From: Lichtheimia corymbifera B2541 | Taxonomy: Eukaryota > Mucoromycota > Mucoromycetes > Mucorales > Lichtheimiaceae | NCBI GenBank assembly: GCA_000697475.1 | Contig: JNEU01000734.1 | Coordinates: 62,001-126,000, forward strand | DNA: 64,000 nt | Reading direction: 5' to 3' | Part shown: positions 1 to 12,359 of the stretch, piece by piece | Layout: every line of letters starts with the position of its first letter | Position numbering within the stretch: position 1 is the first letter of the stretch | Notes under the pieces: generated by a model | Told to the model about the DNA's origin: nothing | Database searches by the model: none | The model's input: the letters and a program-made list of their open reading frames with translations, nothing else | Made by a program: the position numbers and the translations under genes

Positions 1-300
1 ACCAAAGACATACACGAATAGCATAACCCTTCTTCATGCGGAACGATGGATATAGTGGTATTTCCATACCAGGTCGAAATCTCGTCATGTGTGACGAGCA
101 GTACAACTGAGTAGAGGATGGGAAGAAAGCAAAATGGAAACCAGGGACTTTTGAGTGAAGAGATATGGTGGAGAGAGCCTGGCTAAATCGGGGTCATGAG
201 AAAACGGCAGGGTCATCTCACGCATAATCGTATCCACGTATCATATATTCAACACAACGTCTATTTCTCTCTCACTGCTCTTCTTTCCCTTTACAACAAT
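1..300. other. 5' flank, no gene seen
   Basis: Upstream region of the F-box/RCC1 gene. I see no recognisable coding exon. A short open stretch runs into the first exon from position 196, but the F-box-like protein begins at the ATG at 301, so the upstream part is treated as leader. Confidence 0.4.
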
Positions 301-1822
301 ATGCTTTATAATCTCCCCTTGGATATACTTCTTGAACAGACCTTACCGTGCCTTGATGTAACAAATCTCGCTACCTTATCAAGTACATGCCATCTGTTCT
401 ATATATTATGCAATGACGACCGAGTATGGAAGGGGCGAGTCATTTCGGATTTTGGTTTATTGTTACCTTTAAACACAAAGCGGTATACATGGAAGCAATT
501 ATATATCGAGTTGGATCAAGGACAACGGATATATACGTGGGGAGAAAATAGTGATAAACGGCTTGGCTTTGGCGACCAAGAGAATGCAGGACGCGATGCG
601 TAAGTACTTTTGGTGGTTCTACTTTTGGATTGTTACCATCTACTCGGATTGCTGAACGTGTGTCACCACAGGTTTTTGAGACAAATCACTATTCCTCGAG
701 AGCTACGTGGTCTTCGCAGTAAAGGCATTGTAGATATAGTCGCCGGTGGATGGTCCTTTCATGCATTAGATCGACGAGGGCAAGTCTGGATGTGGGGGTG
801 GGTATGTTTATATAAGAGGAAATGATCACAGGGTATATACGAATGACCCGCACTGACCACAAGCAATGCCATTGTTTAGATGCAACCCCGACATCCGCTC
901 ATCATCCCTCCTCAGCAAGATTTGGTACGACAACCCATGTGTGTTAGATTTCCAACCCAAGTGCGCATCAAAGTCATTGCTAGTGGCAAGTTGCATGCTG
1001 TAGCACTTGATCATCAAGGTCATATATGGCATTGGGCAAATAGTTGGAAACCACAAGAGGTGCATATAATGAAAGCCACTGGTCCGATTACACATATCAC
1101 AGCCCATTGGAACTACTCTACAGCTCTTACAGCTACTGGACAAGTATTTCTCATTCCATTCCCTGTATCGCCAAAATCCATGCTTGTTACGAGTGAGCCT
1201 ATCCACAAGAATGATCAGTTCATCAAGGTCGCTGGCTTAGATGATGCATCGATTGCATTAACAAGGACAGGTCAAGTATTCAAGCTGCACTTTGCGTCAT
1301 TACATTCACAAAACAATGACTCAGCTCATTGTGATGTTACTGAGCTGAAACGGTTTTCTCATTTCTTGCAACATCCCGGAGATGGAACATCGTTTGATTA
1401 TCGGCGAGCAATATTGTCAGCTCAGGCACAGCAATTTGCCATATGCAGTCAAGGAAAAGCATTATTGGGTCATGAGAATAGCGAGGCTGATGATGAACCA
1501 CAAATATTGGACACAGCTGGCCACGATATTCAAAAAGTGACGTTTGGAAAGTAAGAGAAAGGAACAATGAAAATGATGCACAAGGTTATTAATGAGGATA
1601 AAAAGCAGTTTTCATTATGGTGCACTAACGACTGAAGGAAGGCTTCTCACATGGGGATTATATAGCTCAGGGGCATTGGGACGTGGATACGAAGATGATG
1701 AACAAAGGGAAACTGCTCCAGAATTAGTGGAAAAGTTACAAGACATGTTCGTATTTGCAATTGGTTTTGGAGGATTTCATTCCGGTTGTGCAGCTATTCC
1801 TCGCCGTCTCCTTAACTCATAA
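301..1822 (+). CDS. F-box and RCC1-repeat protein (Saf1-like)
   Basis: Four exons: 301-599, 672-801, 880-1550, 1609-1822; 437 residues. The N-terminus (residues 1-50, LPLDILLEQTLPCLDVTNLA... then RVWKGRV) has the F-box pattern that docks substrate adaptors on Skp1 in SCF ubiquitin ligases. The rest carries RCC1-type beta-propeller blades, seen as repeated YTWGENSDKRLGFG, VWMWG, HIWHWA and LLTWGLYSSGALGRG segments. F-box plus RCC1 is the architecture of yeast Saf1, which recruits adenine deaminase Aah1 for degradation at quiescence; that substrate is only an analogy here. The start was chosen because the F-box begins right at this Met. The last blade, GALGRGYEDDE, ends close to the stop at 1820. 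Other RCC1 F-box proteins remain possible. Confidence 0.8.
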
Positions 1823-1936
1823 ACGGTTATACAAAGCAATCTTGTTATCACTACTACGCCTTTATCAAAATGATCAATGGGGATATTGTAATGTAATGAC
1901 AGACGTATAGAGATATATATACATTGGGAGGGGTGT

Positions 1937-3116
1937 TTACTCTTCTCTTTCTTTACGCTTTCGGGTCACTTTTCCTTTTCCTTTGTCCTCCTTGGATGAT
2001 CCTGATGATGAGGCCTTGGTTGCTGCTGCTGTGTCAATTGGTTCATCCTCCTCCTCTTCGGCTTCAAAGTCCTCCTCTTCCAGGTCATCATCTGAGGTGG
2101 ATCCCTCATCTTCATCGTTCTCTTCAAAGTCCTCATCTTCTTCGCTGTCGTATTCTTCGTCATAATTGGCTTCCATGAAATCAGAAAGGAGGTTTTTGTT
2201 GTTGCTGTTTTCATTGTCATCGTCTTCATTGTCATCGTTGCCGGAAGATGATGCTGATTGTTTTCCTTTGGATGTGGTGGACGCTTTGCCTTTGCCTTTA
2301 TCTTTTGTTGACTCCTTCCCTGAGGATGACTTTTGCGTGTCTTGCTGTTGCTGAGATTCAGAGTCACCTTCAGCGTCATTGGGTTGTTCATCATCATCCC
2401 CTTCGTCTTCGTCGTCGTCTTCGTCATCCATTTCGTCGTCAAAGAGAAGTGACATAGCAACGACCTGTTGCTTAGGTTTCTTGGTTTGCTTTTTCAAGAT
2501 GCTGCTGACTGCACTCTTAACACCTTCCATTGCTTGTTCACGATCCTCCAAAAACTGCGTATCATCGAATCGAAACTTCTTTGGTTCACGTTCCTTGAGA
2601 CCATCCTCAATCTTCTTTTTGATTGCTTCTTGTCGGGCACGTTCAATCTCTGGTTGAGCCGCCAATGCATCTTGAAGTCTAATAAAAGATCCATCGTTAG
2701 TTACAAGGAACAATGAAAACAAATACACCAGAGATACTTTACCTGCGCTCTTCATTAACGGTACGAATACGTCTTCCTTGGAGATCACGGCATGCTTCAA
2801 AGTTAGTTGTCTTTTGAGCGTTCATGCGACCACCTTGAGCACGAAGCATAGATCCAAAACCACCCTTTCCACCCAAAAGACGCAAGGAAAGGTTGAACGT
2901 AACAGGGCCTTGAGGATCATTGAATAGCAAATCGTCATCTGAGAGAGGTCGACCACCCAAAGTGCTTATGCGTTGATCGGTCGTATCAATGTGGGTCATG
3001 GAAGCCAGACGACGCTTCAAATCGGAAACAGTGTGATCATCGTGTGGTTCGAATGAAAGGCAAACAGGGCCGTTTCCTCCAAAGAGATTAACTATGGCTT
3101 GGTGATTGTGATACAT
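1937..3116 (-). CDS. SDE2: Sde2 splicing and telomere-silencing regulator
   Basis: Two exons: 3116-2743 and 2678-1937; 371 residues. Residues 1-84 form the Sde2 ubiquitin-like fold, ending in the processing site [19 protein letters not shown]. The following [14 protein letters not shown] is the Sde2 family signature. In fission yeast and human, the ubiquitin-like part is clipped after GG, and the K-starting C-terminal part enters the spliceosome and promotes excision of particular introns; it also acts at telomeres and replication forks. The C-terminal half is extremely acidic and low complexity (runs of D/E, S, K) and ends in basic TRKRKEREE. The start at 3116 gives a family-like beta-1 strand (AIVNLFGG). 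A further 5' exon at 3246-3200 (ATG, 47 nt, donor GTGAGT) can join in frame at 3117 and would add 16 residues, so the N-terminus is uncertain. Confidence 0.9.
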
Positions 3117-3259
3117 GCTTCAGTAGTAGAAGTAGTAGTGTGATAGGAGAAACAAAGAAAGCAAGAAACGAGGAGAAAGCGGTGGATAAATGTACTCACG
3201 CGTTTGTGTGCAGAGATTTAGTCCATTTTGATTGGTGCTCCGCCATGATCAGCCGCAGC

Positions 3260-5420
3260 AATGTATTGGACCTTTCAAACAACCATGGATTAGCAACCGG
3301 TGTAATGGATTCATAAACTCATTATCCTAGTATACATGATATCTCGTATAGAATTTGAATTATTTCATTACAAAGTAATAAAAAGATCATGCAATTATAA
3401 GATCAAATCTTATCTTGCATTACTATCAACGTGTCACAGAGTACGCACGACCCACTCTTTTCTTTGCCGTAACAGCTTGAAGTATATCTTTATATAATGT
3501 TGAAATAGAAAAAAGAGTATGGTAATCAGCAAATTGGCAGTGGAAGCAAAATGATGTAATAAAGGTTAAAGCACGAATAAGGTATCAACAATGGAAGCGT
3601 TAAGAGCAGCAGCAATGAGGAAAGTTATCAAGAGCAGGATGATGCGAGAGAAATGGGTTGTTAGGAAAACGATTCACGATCATTATAGTGACAGTAACCA
3701 ACTCACATATATATATATGACGAGTTGTATGACCATGACCTTGGATCTACTACCATGGGCCATAGCTATGGGGGACTTGGGGGGAAAATACAACCACAAG
3801 GCGGAGACCTGAAAGGAGTTTGGTTACCGGTGGGAGCGTCGTAGCCGAGATGACAAGTCTTGCGTCTTATCACCATAGCCTCCGCGAAAAAAAGGTATGC
3901 CAAAGATTTCAGCACAACCGTGTCCATGAATAATCACGTGTATCCGTCATCCAAACTTGGCTCGTGTATATGGTTATATCCTAGGTTACTATTCGATTTT
4001 AGTTTCCTGGTTCTTCGTATGTAAGCACAAACAACCCTCAATGAGTAACATTTGACCTTATCATGTCTACGGCTACACATACACCAACCTACCATACACA
4101 TATCAAGCACCGTAAAAAATCTCCACGTGCGCGTTAAGGGTCAACGAATGAATGATGATGTATGTAGGTTTCTGTGGAAAGAGAAAAAGACCAGCCAAAG
4201 TCATGGTCTTTTATACACAAAATGCTCCTTGAGGAGATGTTGTCAATGATCTTCAACCATCGAGTAACTCCAAAACCTGCAAATGGCTATCAGCGAGCAA
4301 TACATATAAACATGGTTGCAATTATTACCACGCTTAACAGGTTGCAAACAGGTTTGAAAATCATTTCCCATCGGATGTTGTCACGCAATCAGAAGAGACG
4401 ACATGGCTTACTTATGTTACCCACAAAAATCACCTTTCAAGTGGTAGGTGGATTTACCAGTTGGTTTCCATCACTACGATTCAGTATATATCCAAGATGC
4501 TTGACCACTTTTCATGTTGATTGACCATGACAACAATTACTATACCACGCTCACTCACATGTAAACAAGGTTGTTGTTACCATTTCTACTTTTATGCATA
4601 TCATCACAACGACCTTTTTACATATGATTCCCAAAATGAGGGTACCCATGCATTCATGTTTATTCTCAACTACATGTAGCCCATTTGTTGATTGCTTTAT
4701 CACTTGATGCGCTCATTGTACTGCCTAATGACATTCGGCTGTGTTCCCTGGTGGGCCCTTTGTGATAGGTAGGTAGCTCTCGCAGCTGCGTCCTCCATTA
4801 TATACAATGAATACGTCTTTGTCATTTTCCTCTGTCAACATCTCTCCCGATATGGGACACCCCCGGATTCAATGACTTTTATCAGTCTTTCATCTATTCG
4901 ACAAAGCCAACAGAAATAACCCTACTATAACAACGTTACTTTGATAACATAACAGTGACATAGTGCCGAACATTTACATGGTCGTATTCCTGATGTTTGA
5001 GTTAACAGATTGAAATGTGTGTTGCTGCATCTGTCGGAAAGGGATGATGGTGTTACACAAACATAGATAGTTTAATCAAAGCCTTGCTCGTTCATTGTTC
5101 AATATCATTATTAAACCAAGGGATATACATAACAATGTACACGTGTATATAAGAGGAATTAAGCCATATAATCCACTATATCAAGCTACGTATGATAAAT
5201 AGCAAGGGACTGATGAAGATAGTAGATGTTGAGATGTCATTGATGCGTTGTCACCCCGCTCAAGCAGCCTGCCAGAATGTCCTTTTATATAAGAAACATC
5301 ATCATGAAGATATCGTTTATTGGGGTATGATCAATATAAGTAAGCAACGGGATATCATTGTTCTATTCCTACATCTAATCCTCCGCTTCACCATGGCTTC
5401 TTTTTTTGTTTGAGACTTTT
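3260..5420. other. Intergenic, no gene recognised
   Basis: About 2.2 kb with only short unconserved open frames (for example around 3591-3812 and 4174-4524). They lack family signatures and do not join with plausible splice sites. It holds the promoter regions of SDE2 and the C1-THF synthase gene. Confidence 0.5.
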
Positions 5421-5427
5421 TCTGACG

Positions 5428-5434
5428 TGACTCA
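5428..5434 (+). promoter_or_regulatory. TGACTCA box upstream of C1-THF synthase
   Basis: A perfect TGACTCA lies 40 bp before the first ATG (5474). In budding yeast this core is bound by Gcn4 and by Bas1, and Bas1/Bas2 activates ADE3 and other one-carbon and purine genes. Its role here is inferred from position and the downstream gene. A 7-mer can occur by chance, and the short distance to the ATG means it may lie in the leader. Confidence 0.35.
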
Positions 5435-5473
5435 AAAGGACAAGGATCTCCCGACGCGATCTAAGATAAACAC

Positions 5474-8400
5474 ATGCCTTTCGGTGCCCTGCACAGAGTT
5501 TCCACGCTCCTTGTACGGCACAGACCTCTTGTAGCACCTCGTTTCTCTTTTCCACGTCCATTGACAACCATGCCTGCTTCCATTATTGACGGCAAAGCCA
5601 TCGCACAGTACGTGTCATTCCTCCATGGCGTCTGAAATTCAATAGAGTAACCCTGCATGTCTCGTTCACTAGATCCGTGCGTGCCAAGGTCAAGGAGAAC
5701 ATTGCAAACACCAAAGCCCAGTATCCTCACTTCAACCCTCACCTTGCTATTGTCCAAGTTGGTAACCGAGACGACTCGTCCTTGTACATTCGCATGAAGG
5801 AGCGTGCAGCCAAAGAGGTCAGTCTTCAAACGTGTTGCACAGCGCTATCACTCACTCGAGTTTCGTGTCCTTGTATGTAGGCTGGTATCGAGTTTAGTTT
5901 GCAAAAGCTTCCCGAGAGCGTTTCTCAGTCTGAATTACTCCAAAAAGTCAAAGAGCTCAACGACGATTATCGTATCCATGGCATCCTTGTTCAAATGCCG
6001 TAAGTATAATACATTCTTTGAGAGGATATTGTACATGGATGCTGATATGACCTTTTAGTCTTCCTTCCCACATTGATGAGGCTGCAGTAGTGGAGGCTAT
6101 CGATTATCAAAAGGATGTGGATGGGTAATGTTGGTTGTCAAATATCAGGTTGGCGGATTATTGATATCGGATCTTCTTTACCCCACAGTTTCCACGCTGT
6201 CAATGTCGGCAACATGGCCAAAAAGACCGCTGAGCCTTTGTTCCTCCCTTGCACTCCCAAAGGCATCCTTACTCTCCTTCGCTCCACTGGTAAATGATCA
6301 AGCTTCCATCCATGTTGTTTATGTGGATTGACAAGTGGTTCTCGCTTTTTGCTAGGTATCGATATGAATGGCAAACGTGCCGTGGTGCTTGGTCGTAGTG
6401 ACATTGTGGTATGTATCATCGAACATTTGGCAAGATAACCAGAATCTAATCATTGTAATGCTTAGGGTGCTCCTGTGGCCACCTTGCTTACTGGTGAAAA
6501 TGCAACTGTCACCCTTTGCCATTCCAAGACCGAGAATATCGAAAGCATCGTACGTACATATGGGCATGAATCATGTATGGTATCCATGGAATCTAACATC
6601 TTGGATAGGTCAAGGAAGCCGATATCCTTGTGGTCGCTATTGGCAAGACTGAATTCGTTAAAGGCGAATGGATCAAGCCTGGTGCTGTTGTCATTGACGT
6701 TGGCACTAACGGTGTCCCTGGTAAGATCTTATCGGTAGAAAAGTGCCAAAGAGTGGGATCCTGATGTGGGATGGTGTTTAGACTCTACCAAAAAGTCCGG
6801 TATGCGTTGGGTTGGTGATGTCGAGTATGCCAAGGCTGCCGAAGTTGCACAAGCCATCACTCCTGTGCCTGGAGGTGTAGGCCCAATGACAGTGGCTATG
6901 CTTATGGAGAACACTTTTACCAGTGCTAAGCGATGGTTTGATTTGAGTCGCTCCCGCAACATTTCTCCTCTTCCTCTTGATCTCAAGACTCCTGTTCCCA
7001 GTGATATCGAAATCGCTCGTGAGCAAACTCCTAAGGACATTGAAATTCTTTGCAAGGAATTGGGAATGAGTGCTAGCGAGGTAAATTGGGTATTACGATC
7101 ATCATGTCTTGAACATACATTGATAAATATATCTTGTCAATAGTATGAGCTCTATGGAAACACTAAAGCCAAGGTCAACTTGAACGTTTTGGATCGCCTT
7201 GGTCATCGCAAGGATGGTCGTTACATTGTTGTTACAGGGTAATTGATGGATTGGGTACTAGGGAATTTGCACAAATACTGAATGCTTCTTTTGATTTTAG
7301 TATTACACCCACTCCTCTCGGTGAAGGAAAGTCGACTACCACCATTGGTCTTGTGCAAGCTCTCGGTGCTCATTTGAACAAGGTTGCATTTGCTTGTGTG
7401 CGTCAACCATCGCAAGGTCCTACATTTGGTATCAAGGGTGGTGCTGCTGGTGGTGGTTACTCGCAAGTGATTCCTATGGATGAGTTCAATTTGCATTTGA
7501 CTGGCGATATCCATGCTGTCACCGCTGCCAACAACCTTTTGGGTAAGTCGTTGTTATCCACAAAAAAAGACGACGATCATTGATGGATGATGTATTTCAG
7601 CTGCTGCAATTGATGCTCGCATGTTCCACGAAAACACACAAACGGACAAGGTAAAGCATAAGGATTACTATTGGTGATGATATGTGAAGCTAATCTCACT
7701 TGTATTAAAGGCCTTGTTCAATCGTCTTTGCCCTGCAAAGAAGGGTGTGCGCAAATTCGCTCCTGTCATGCTTAAACGTCTTGAGGTATGTACTCCTCCA
7801 TAATATTGAATGTGGTTACTTACAATATGATTTTGGATAGAAATTGGGCATCAACAAGATCAACCCTGAAGACTTGACTGAAGAAGAGATCCATCGTTTC
7901 GCACGTCTTGATATTGATCCCGATACCATTACCTGGCAACGTGTTATGGATATCAATGATCGTTTCTTGCGTAAAATTACTGTTGGCCAGAATCCTACCG
8001 AAAAGGGCCAAGAGCGTGTTACCGGATTTGATATCTCTGTAGCAAGTGAAGTCATGGCCGTACTTGCTCTCGCAACCGATTTGAAGGATATGCGTCAACG
8101 TCTTGGCAACATGGTGGTGGCAAGTTCAAAGAGTGGTCAGCCCGTGACGGCTGATGATATTGGCATTGGTGGCGCATTGACCGTGCTCATGAAGGATGCT
8201 ATCAAGCCAAATCTTATGCAAACGATCGAAGGCACACCCGTGCTGGTTCATGCTGGTCCATTTGCCAATATTGCTCATGGCAACTCCTCTATTCTTGCTG
8301 ATAAGGTGGCTCTTAAGCTTGCTGGTACAGAAGAGGGTATGGAACCTGGTTACGTTATTACAGAAGCTGGTTTTGGTGCCGATATGGGTATGGAGAAGTT

Positions 8401-9275
8401 CTTTGATATCAAGTGTCGTGTCTCTGGTCTTGTACCTGATGCTGTGGTCATTGTTGCTACTGTTCGTGCTCTCAAGATGCATGGTGGTGCTCCTGAAGTT
8501 GTAGCCGGCAAGCCTCTTCCTGATGCTTATACCGAAGAGAATCTCGAATTCCTCGAAAAGGGATGCAGCAACCTTGTCAAACACATTGAAAACGCAAAGA
8601 AATTCGGCATTTCTGTCATTGTTGCTATCAATCGATTCACGTAAGTGGCTTTGTTAATAGTTGGATGCATGTAACTCACTGGATTACTAGGTCGGATACT
8701 GATGCTGAAATGGAGTTGATCCGCAAGTTGTCCCTGAGCGCTGGTGCTGACGACGCTGTTGCTTGTGATCACTGGGCCCGTGGCGGTTTGGGTGCTGTGG
8801 ACCTTGGAAAATCAGTTATCAATGCTTGCGAAAAGGACAAGAAGTTCAAGTTCCTCTATGATTTGGATCTGCCTATTGAGAAGAAGATTGAAATCATTTG
8901 CAAAGAAATCTATGGTGCTGATGGCATTGAGTTGAGCGATGCTGCCAAGAAGCAAATTGAAACCTATACCCAGCAAGGTTTTGGTTCCTTGCCAATCTGT
9001 ATGGCCAAGACCCAATACAGCTTTAGCCATGATCCCGCTCTCAAGGGTGTTCCCACTGGATTTACTGTCCCTATTCGCGACATCAGGTAATTTACACTAG
9101 CAATCACACGAGAGGACAGATTAATAATATGTGACCATTGCATAGGGCCTCTGTTGGTGCTGGTTTCTTGTATCCCCTTGTTGGATCCATGCAAACAATG
9201 CCTGGTCTTCCTACTCGCCCATGCTTCTTTGATGTCGATTTGGATGAAGATGGCAAGGTCGTCGGTCTGTTTTAA
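5474..9275 (+). CDS. ADE3: C1-tetrahydrofolate synthase, trifunctional
   Basis: Sixteen exons: 5474-5607, 5673-5817, 5881-5999, 6059-6124, 6189-6289, 6356-6408, 6466-6549, 6609-6720, 6782-7080, 7144-7238, 7301-7542, 7601-7650, 7711-7785, 7841-8640, 8691-9086, 9146-9275; 966 residues. It interconverts the one-carbon units on folate used for purines, dTMP and Met. The N-terminal dehydrogenase/cyclohydrolase (about 35-330) shows [44 protein letters not shown] and [13 protein letters not shown]. The C-terminal 10-formyl-THF synthetase starts with the nucleotide loop [12 protein letters not shown]. Residues 1-32 ([18 protein letters not shown], no acidic residue) look like a mitochondrial presequence; a second in-frame ATG at 5570 begins [13 protein letters not shown] and gives a 934-residue form without it. 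Yeast uses two genes (ADE3 cytosolic, MIS1 mitochondrial); I see one copy here. Confidence 0.97.
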
Positions 9276-9472
9276 GAAACAAGGCTACTGTATTTACTAG
9301 TTTTTGTACAACGAGATAGTTTTATATACTTTTGATGTGCAAACAATGCAAAAATGTGCGAATATATGTTGGGATGGTAACGGATTTAGGTTGCTAAAAG
9401 ATGGATGAAGGAAATGATACACAGACATGATGAGAATGGGTGTTGAGGGGGGAGGGAATCATAATAGTGGGC

Positions 9473-10914
9473 TTAGCGGTTGCCAGTGGTTGTGAGCTGA
9501 TCCGGTGATTCGATGCTATTAAGTACTTTGATGTGTTCTGAAGTTTGTTTGCCAGTGTGGTATTGCCGAATGAGAACATCAACATTGTCAAGACCTAAAG
9601 GTCGGATATCTGCGAGCTGCTTGATCTTTTGTGTGATCGCCTTGGCATCATCGTCATTCATATCACTGAGTTGAAGCTGCTCAATTCTGTTCATCACAGC
9701 GTTCCAACCAGTAAGACGATGACCTATGCTAACATAGCGAGATACACCAAAATCCTCGGGTTTCAAGATCTCATATGTGGATGGGTTGTTCAAAATAGCT
9801 TTGGCATGAATACCAGCTTTGTGTGTAAATGCACAAAAGCCAGTAATGTAGTTGTCAAAAGGCACAGTGACCTGAACAGCTTCGGCAACAATATTCTCGA
9901 CGTGTCGAATATCGGGCAGAGCGTACTTGTCCATGACATATGCGCGGTCTGCTGTATACATTCTTGCAAGTAAGCCACCAAGAGGCGTAATACCGTTACG
10001 TTCGCCAATGCCAAGGACTGTGGTATCGATATGAGTGGCACCAGCTTCAAGAGCTATTGTTATCAAAAATATAAGTATGCAAGAAGCAAACTGAAACAAG
10101 CGATATATCCTTACCAGTGTAAGCGTTTGCAATAGCACAGCCAGTATCATTGTGGAAATGACATTCGATATCACAGTTCACCACGCTTCGTAGTGTACGC
10201 ACAAACTCATAGACTTGGCGAGGGTTTGCACAGCCAACGGTATCTGCAATACCAACGCGGTGGACACCTGCTTTGTCAACAGCACGGTAGATGGCAAGCA
10301 AGTGGACAAGATCAGAACGGAAAGAGTCCTCGGTAGAAAAGCGAACCTCCAAGCCTTTGCTTTTAACATAGTCAATGACTTCAATAGCCTTCTTGGTGAT
10401 ATATTCCATGCTCTTGCCATGGGAAAATTCACGCAAATAACTTGATGTGCCCATGACAACATTGACGCCATCAACGCCAGTATCAATAGCAAGTTTAACA
10501 TCATCAAGATGACAACGCACATGGGTAAGCACCTTGGCCTTCAAACCAAGACCAGCAATAACCGTGCAGTCGTTACGTGATTGTTCTGAAGCAGCTGGCG
10601 AGGTCAATTCGATATAATCGACTCCAAGGTTATCAAGTGCCTTTGCAATCTCAACCTTGGTTTTTGTGTCAAAGAAAGCATTGGCAAATTGTTCACCCTC
10701 TATATTGTACAGTTGTATTAGCATACGTCCATATAAAAAAGGGAAGCATATTAAGCAAACCTCGCAAGGTAGTCTCGATAATCTTGAAATTAGAGATATT
10801 GGACATTGGGTCTTGATAACGAGGTGTATACGGCGAGGCGATAGGAACACGTGGGCGGTTCACATCATCGGTAGCAGTTGCATCAGCAGAAGCAAAATCG
10901 CGAGGAGGAGACAT
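9473..10914 (-). CDS. LYS20: Homocitrate synthase
   Basis: Three exons: 10914-10761, 10699-10115, 10053-9473; both introns are 61 nt; 439 residues. It condenses acetyl-CoA with 2-oxoglutarate, the first and feedback-regulated step of the fungal alpha-aminoadipate lysine pathway. The TIM barrel carries the metal and active-site motifs IIETTLREGEQ (residues about 46-56), [17 protein letters not shown] and [17 protein letters not shown]. The C-terminal [11 protein letters not shown] and the helical tail are those of homocitrate rather than isopropylmalate synthases. The first intron has an uncommon GTTTGC donor but restores LREGEQ exactly. It converges on the C1-THF synthase gene with 197 bp between stops. 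Whether it acts in mitochondria or nucleus/cytosol is not clear: the N-terminus ([17 protein letters not shown]) is acidic and unlike a presequence. Confidence 0.96.
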
Positions 10915-12359
10915 TATGGTTATGTGTATGATTTGTGGTGTCAGAAGAGTGGATGCAAGTTTCAAGATTGGATTATTCCCTTCTCCTTATATTTGCAAAG
11001 ATTAGATCAAAGCATCCAGTAGATGTCGTTTCCATATCGGTCACATCCATCTGCCGCTGCCAGAATTACAAAGCGTAACAATGATAATATATTATTAGAT
11101 GAGAACTGCAAAGTGAAAATGCTTACGATAACCGGTAATATATTCAGTGAAGAAGTAACATAAGCATGAGGGCTATTTCTTAACCGTCATGTACGTAATT
11201 TTAATCATGATGGTGATGGCAACGCTGTGAAGCAATCTGGTATGATTTGGGCTATCTATCATCTAGATATCATTTCCATGTTTAGAAACAAAAGCGGACG
11301 GAGATCGGCTAGCTTTGTCCCACATCATCGACGTCAGATGACTGCTCCGAGGCAAAATTGTATCCACCCACTGATTATGCCGCAAAATCATGCGACTATC
11401 CCCAATCTGTTGGACCATTCTTTTTGAATACACAATCTTTTAGAATCGCCAAGATGCTTTATTCTGAGTAATAATGATCCACGAACTACACCGACCCGAT
11501 GTCTTTTGAGAATGCACTGTACGATTCACACAAGCCAAGTTCCATCCTGTCAACATCATTCTCGTAGTTGCCCCCGACGAACCGTTCTTATTCATCCTCT
11601 CTCAAGAAAAAATGATTCCCATATACCCAATCCACAAAGAGTAACCACCAAAATATATCACAAGTAGAGCGTGTATTATTGTGCACTGATGATATCTAAA
11701 AGGTACAGGCCTGGGAGTCGAACCCAAGGAGATATGATGCCCATAGTTGCATTGCCTGACCAAAAGCACCTATTCAATTCACTATTAGTACACATATACA
11801 AAGCGCCTTCCCAATGCACTTGCCTTTTTCATATGAACAAGTTCTGCTGCAACATTGGGCTCTGAATGTACCTGTTGACACCAAGCGTAGAGAGGGAATA
11901 GCAACGAACAAGAGGCAGCAACGATATCGCCATGGCAACCACGCTCATTCCTCAGCACTTGTACACAATTGAGTACGCCTGTTCAGAACTACATTAATAC
12001 CTCGCAACCAACAACAGCACTCTTTTATAATACATTACCTCGATCGGGATGTCGTGAATTGGGATAAAAAGGAAAAGAAGCGTTGTCTCAAGTCGTAGGG
12101 CTGCCGTCCCCAATTTTAAATCATCCACCCTTCGCACATACCCATCACTCTCATCTTCCTTCATTTTCATGATAGACAATAGTAGATATACGAGTACAAC
12201 ATTGCATATATTATATTGAATCCAATTTTCATTCAATAAAAAAAAAGTCAAAGAATAGTACATGGTAGTGTGGATGTTTATCGAGTATTGACTAAGATAC
12301 GGATGAACCACACCGAGACAAGATAATATCCATTGTATTCTTGATTGTTGCCGTTATAA
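10915..12359. other. Intergenic; tRNA-like B-box remnant, no gene
   Basis: No gene recognised. On the minus strand at about 11713-11732 a perfect pol III B box with stem, GGGTTCGACTCCC, is present, but no matching acceptor or anticodon stem can be built around it, so it is at most a decayed tRNA or SINE head. Confidence 0.4.

Noticed and set aside
1966..2657. Several long open frames on both strands opposite and within SDE2
   Set aside because: They are shadows of the GA/CT-rich acidic coding region of SDE2; composition alone keeps them open.
3200..3246. Separate small gene upstream of SDE2
   Set aside because: The exon joins SDE2 in frame and has no other partner, so it is treated as a possible SDE2 5' exon.
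4174..4524. 116-residue frame in the SDE2/ADE3 intergenic region
   Set aside because: No ATG at its start, no conserved features, and no codon bias like the neighbouring genes.
11640..11775. tRNA gene on the minus strand
   Set aside because: Only the T arm fits; the acceptor complement TACAGGC is missing and the predicted anticodon stem does not pair.
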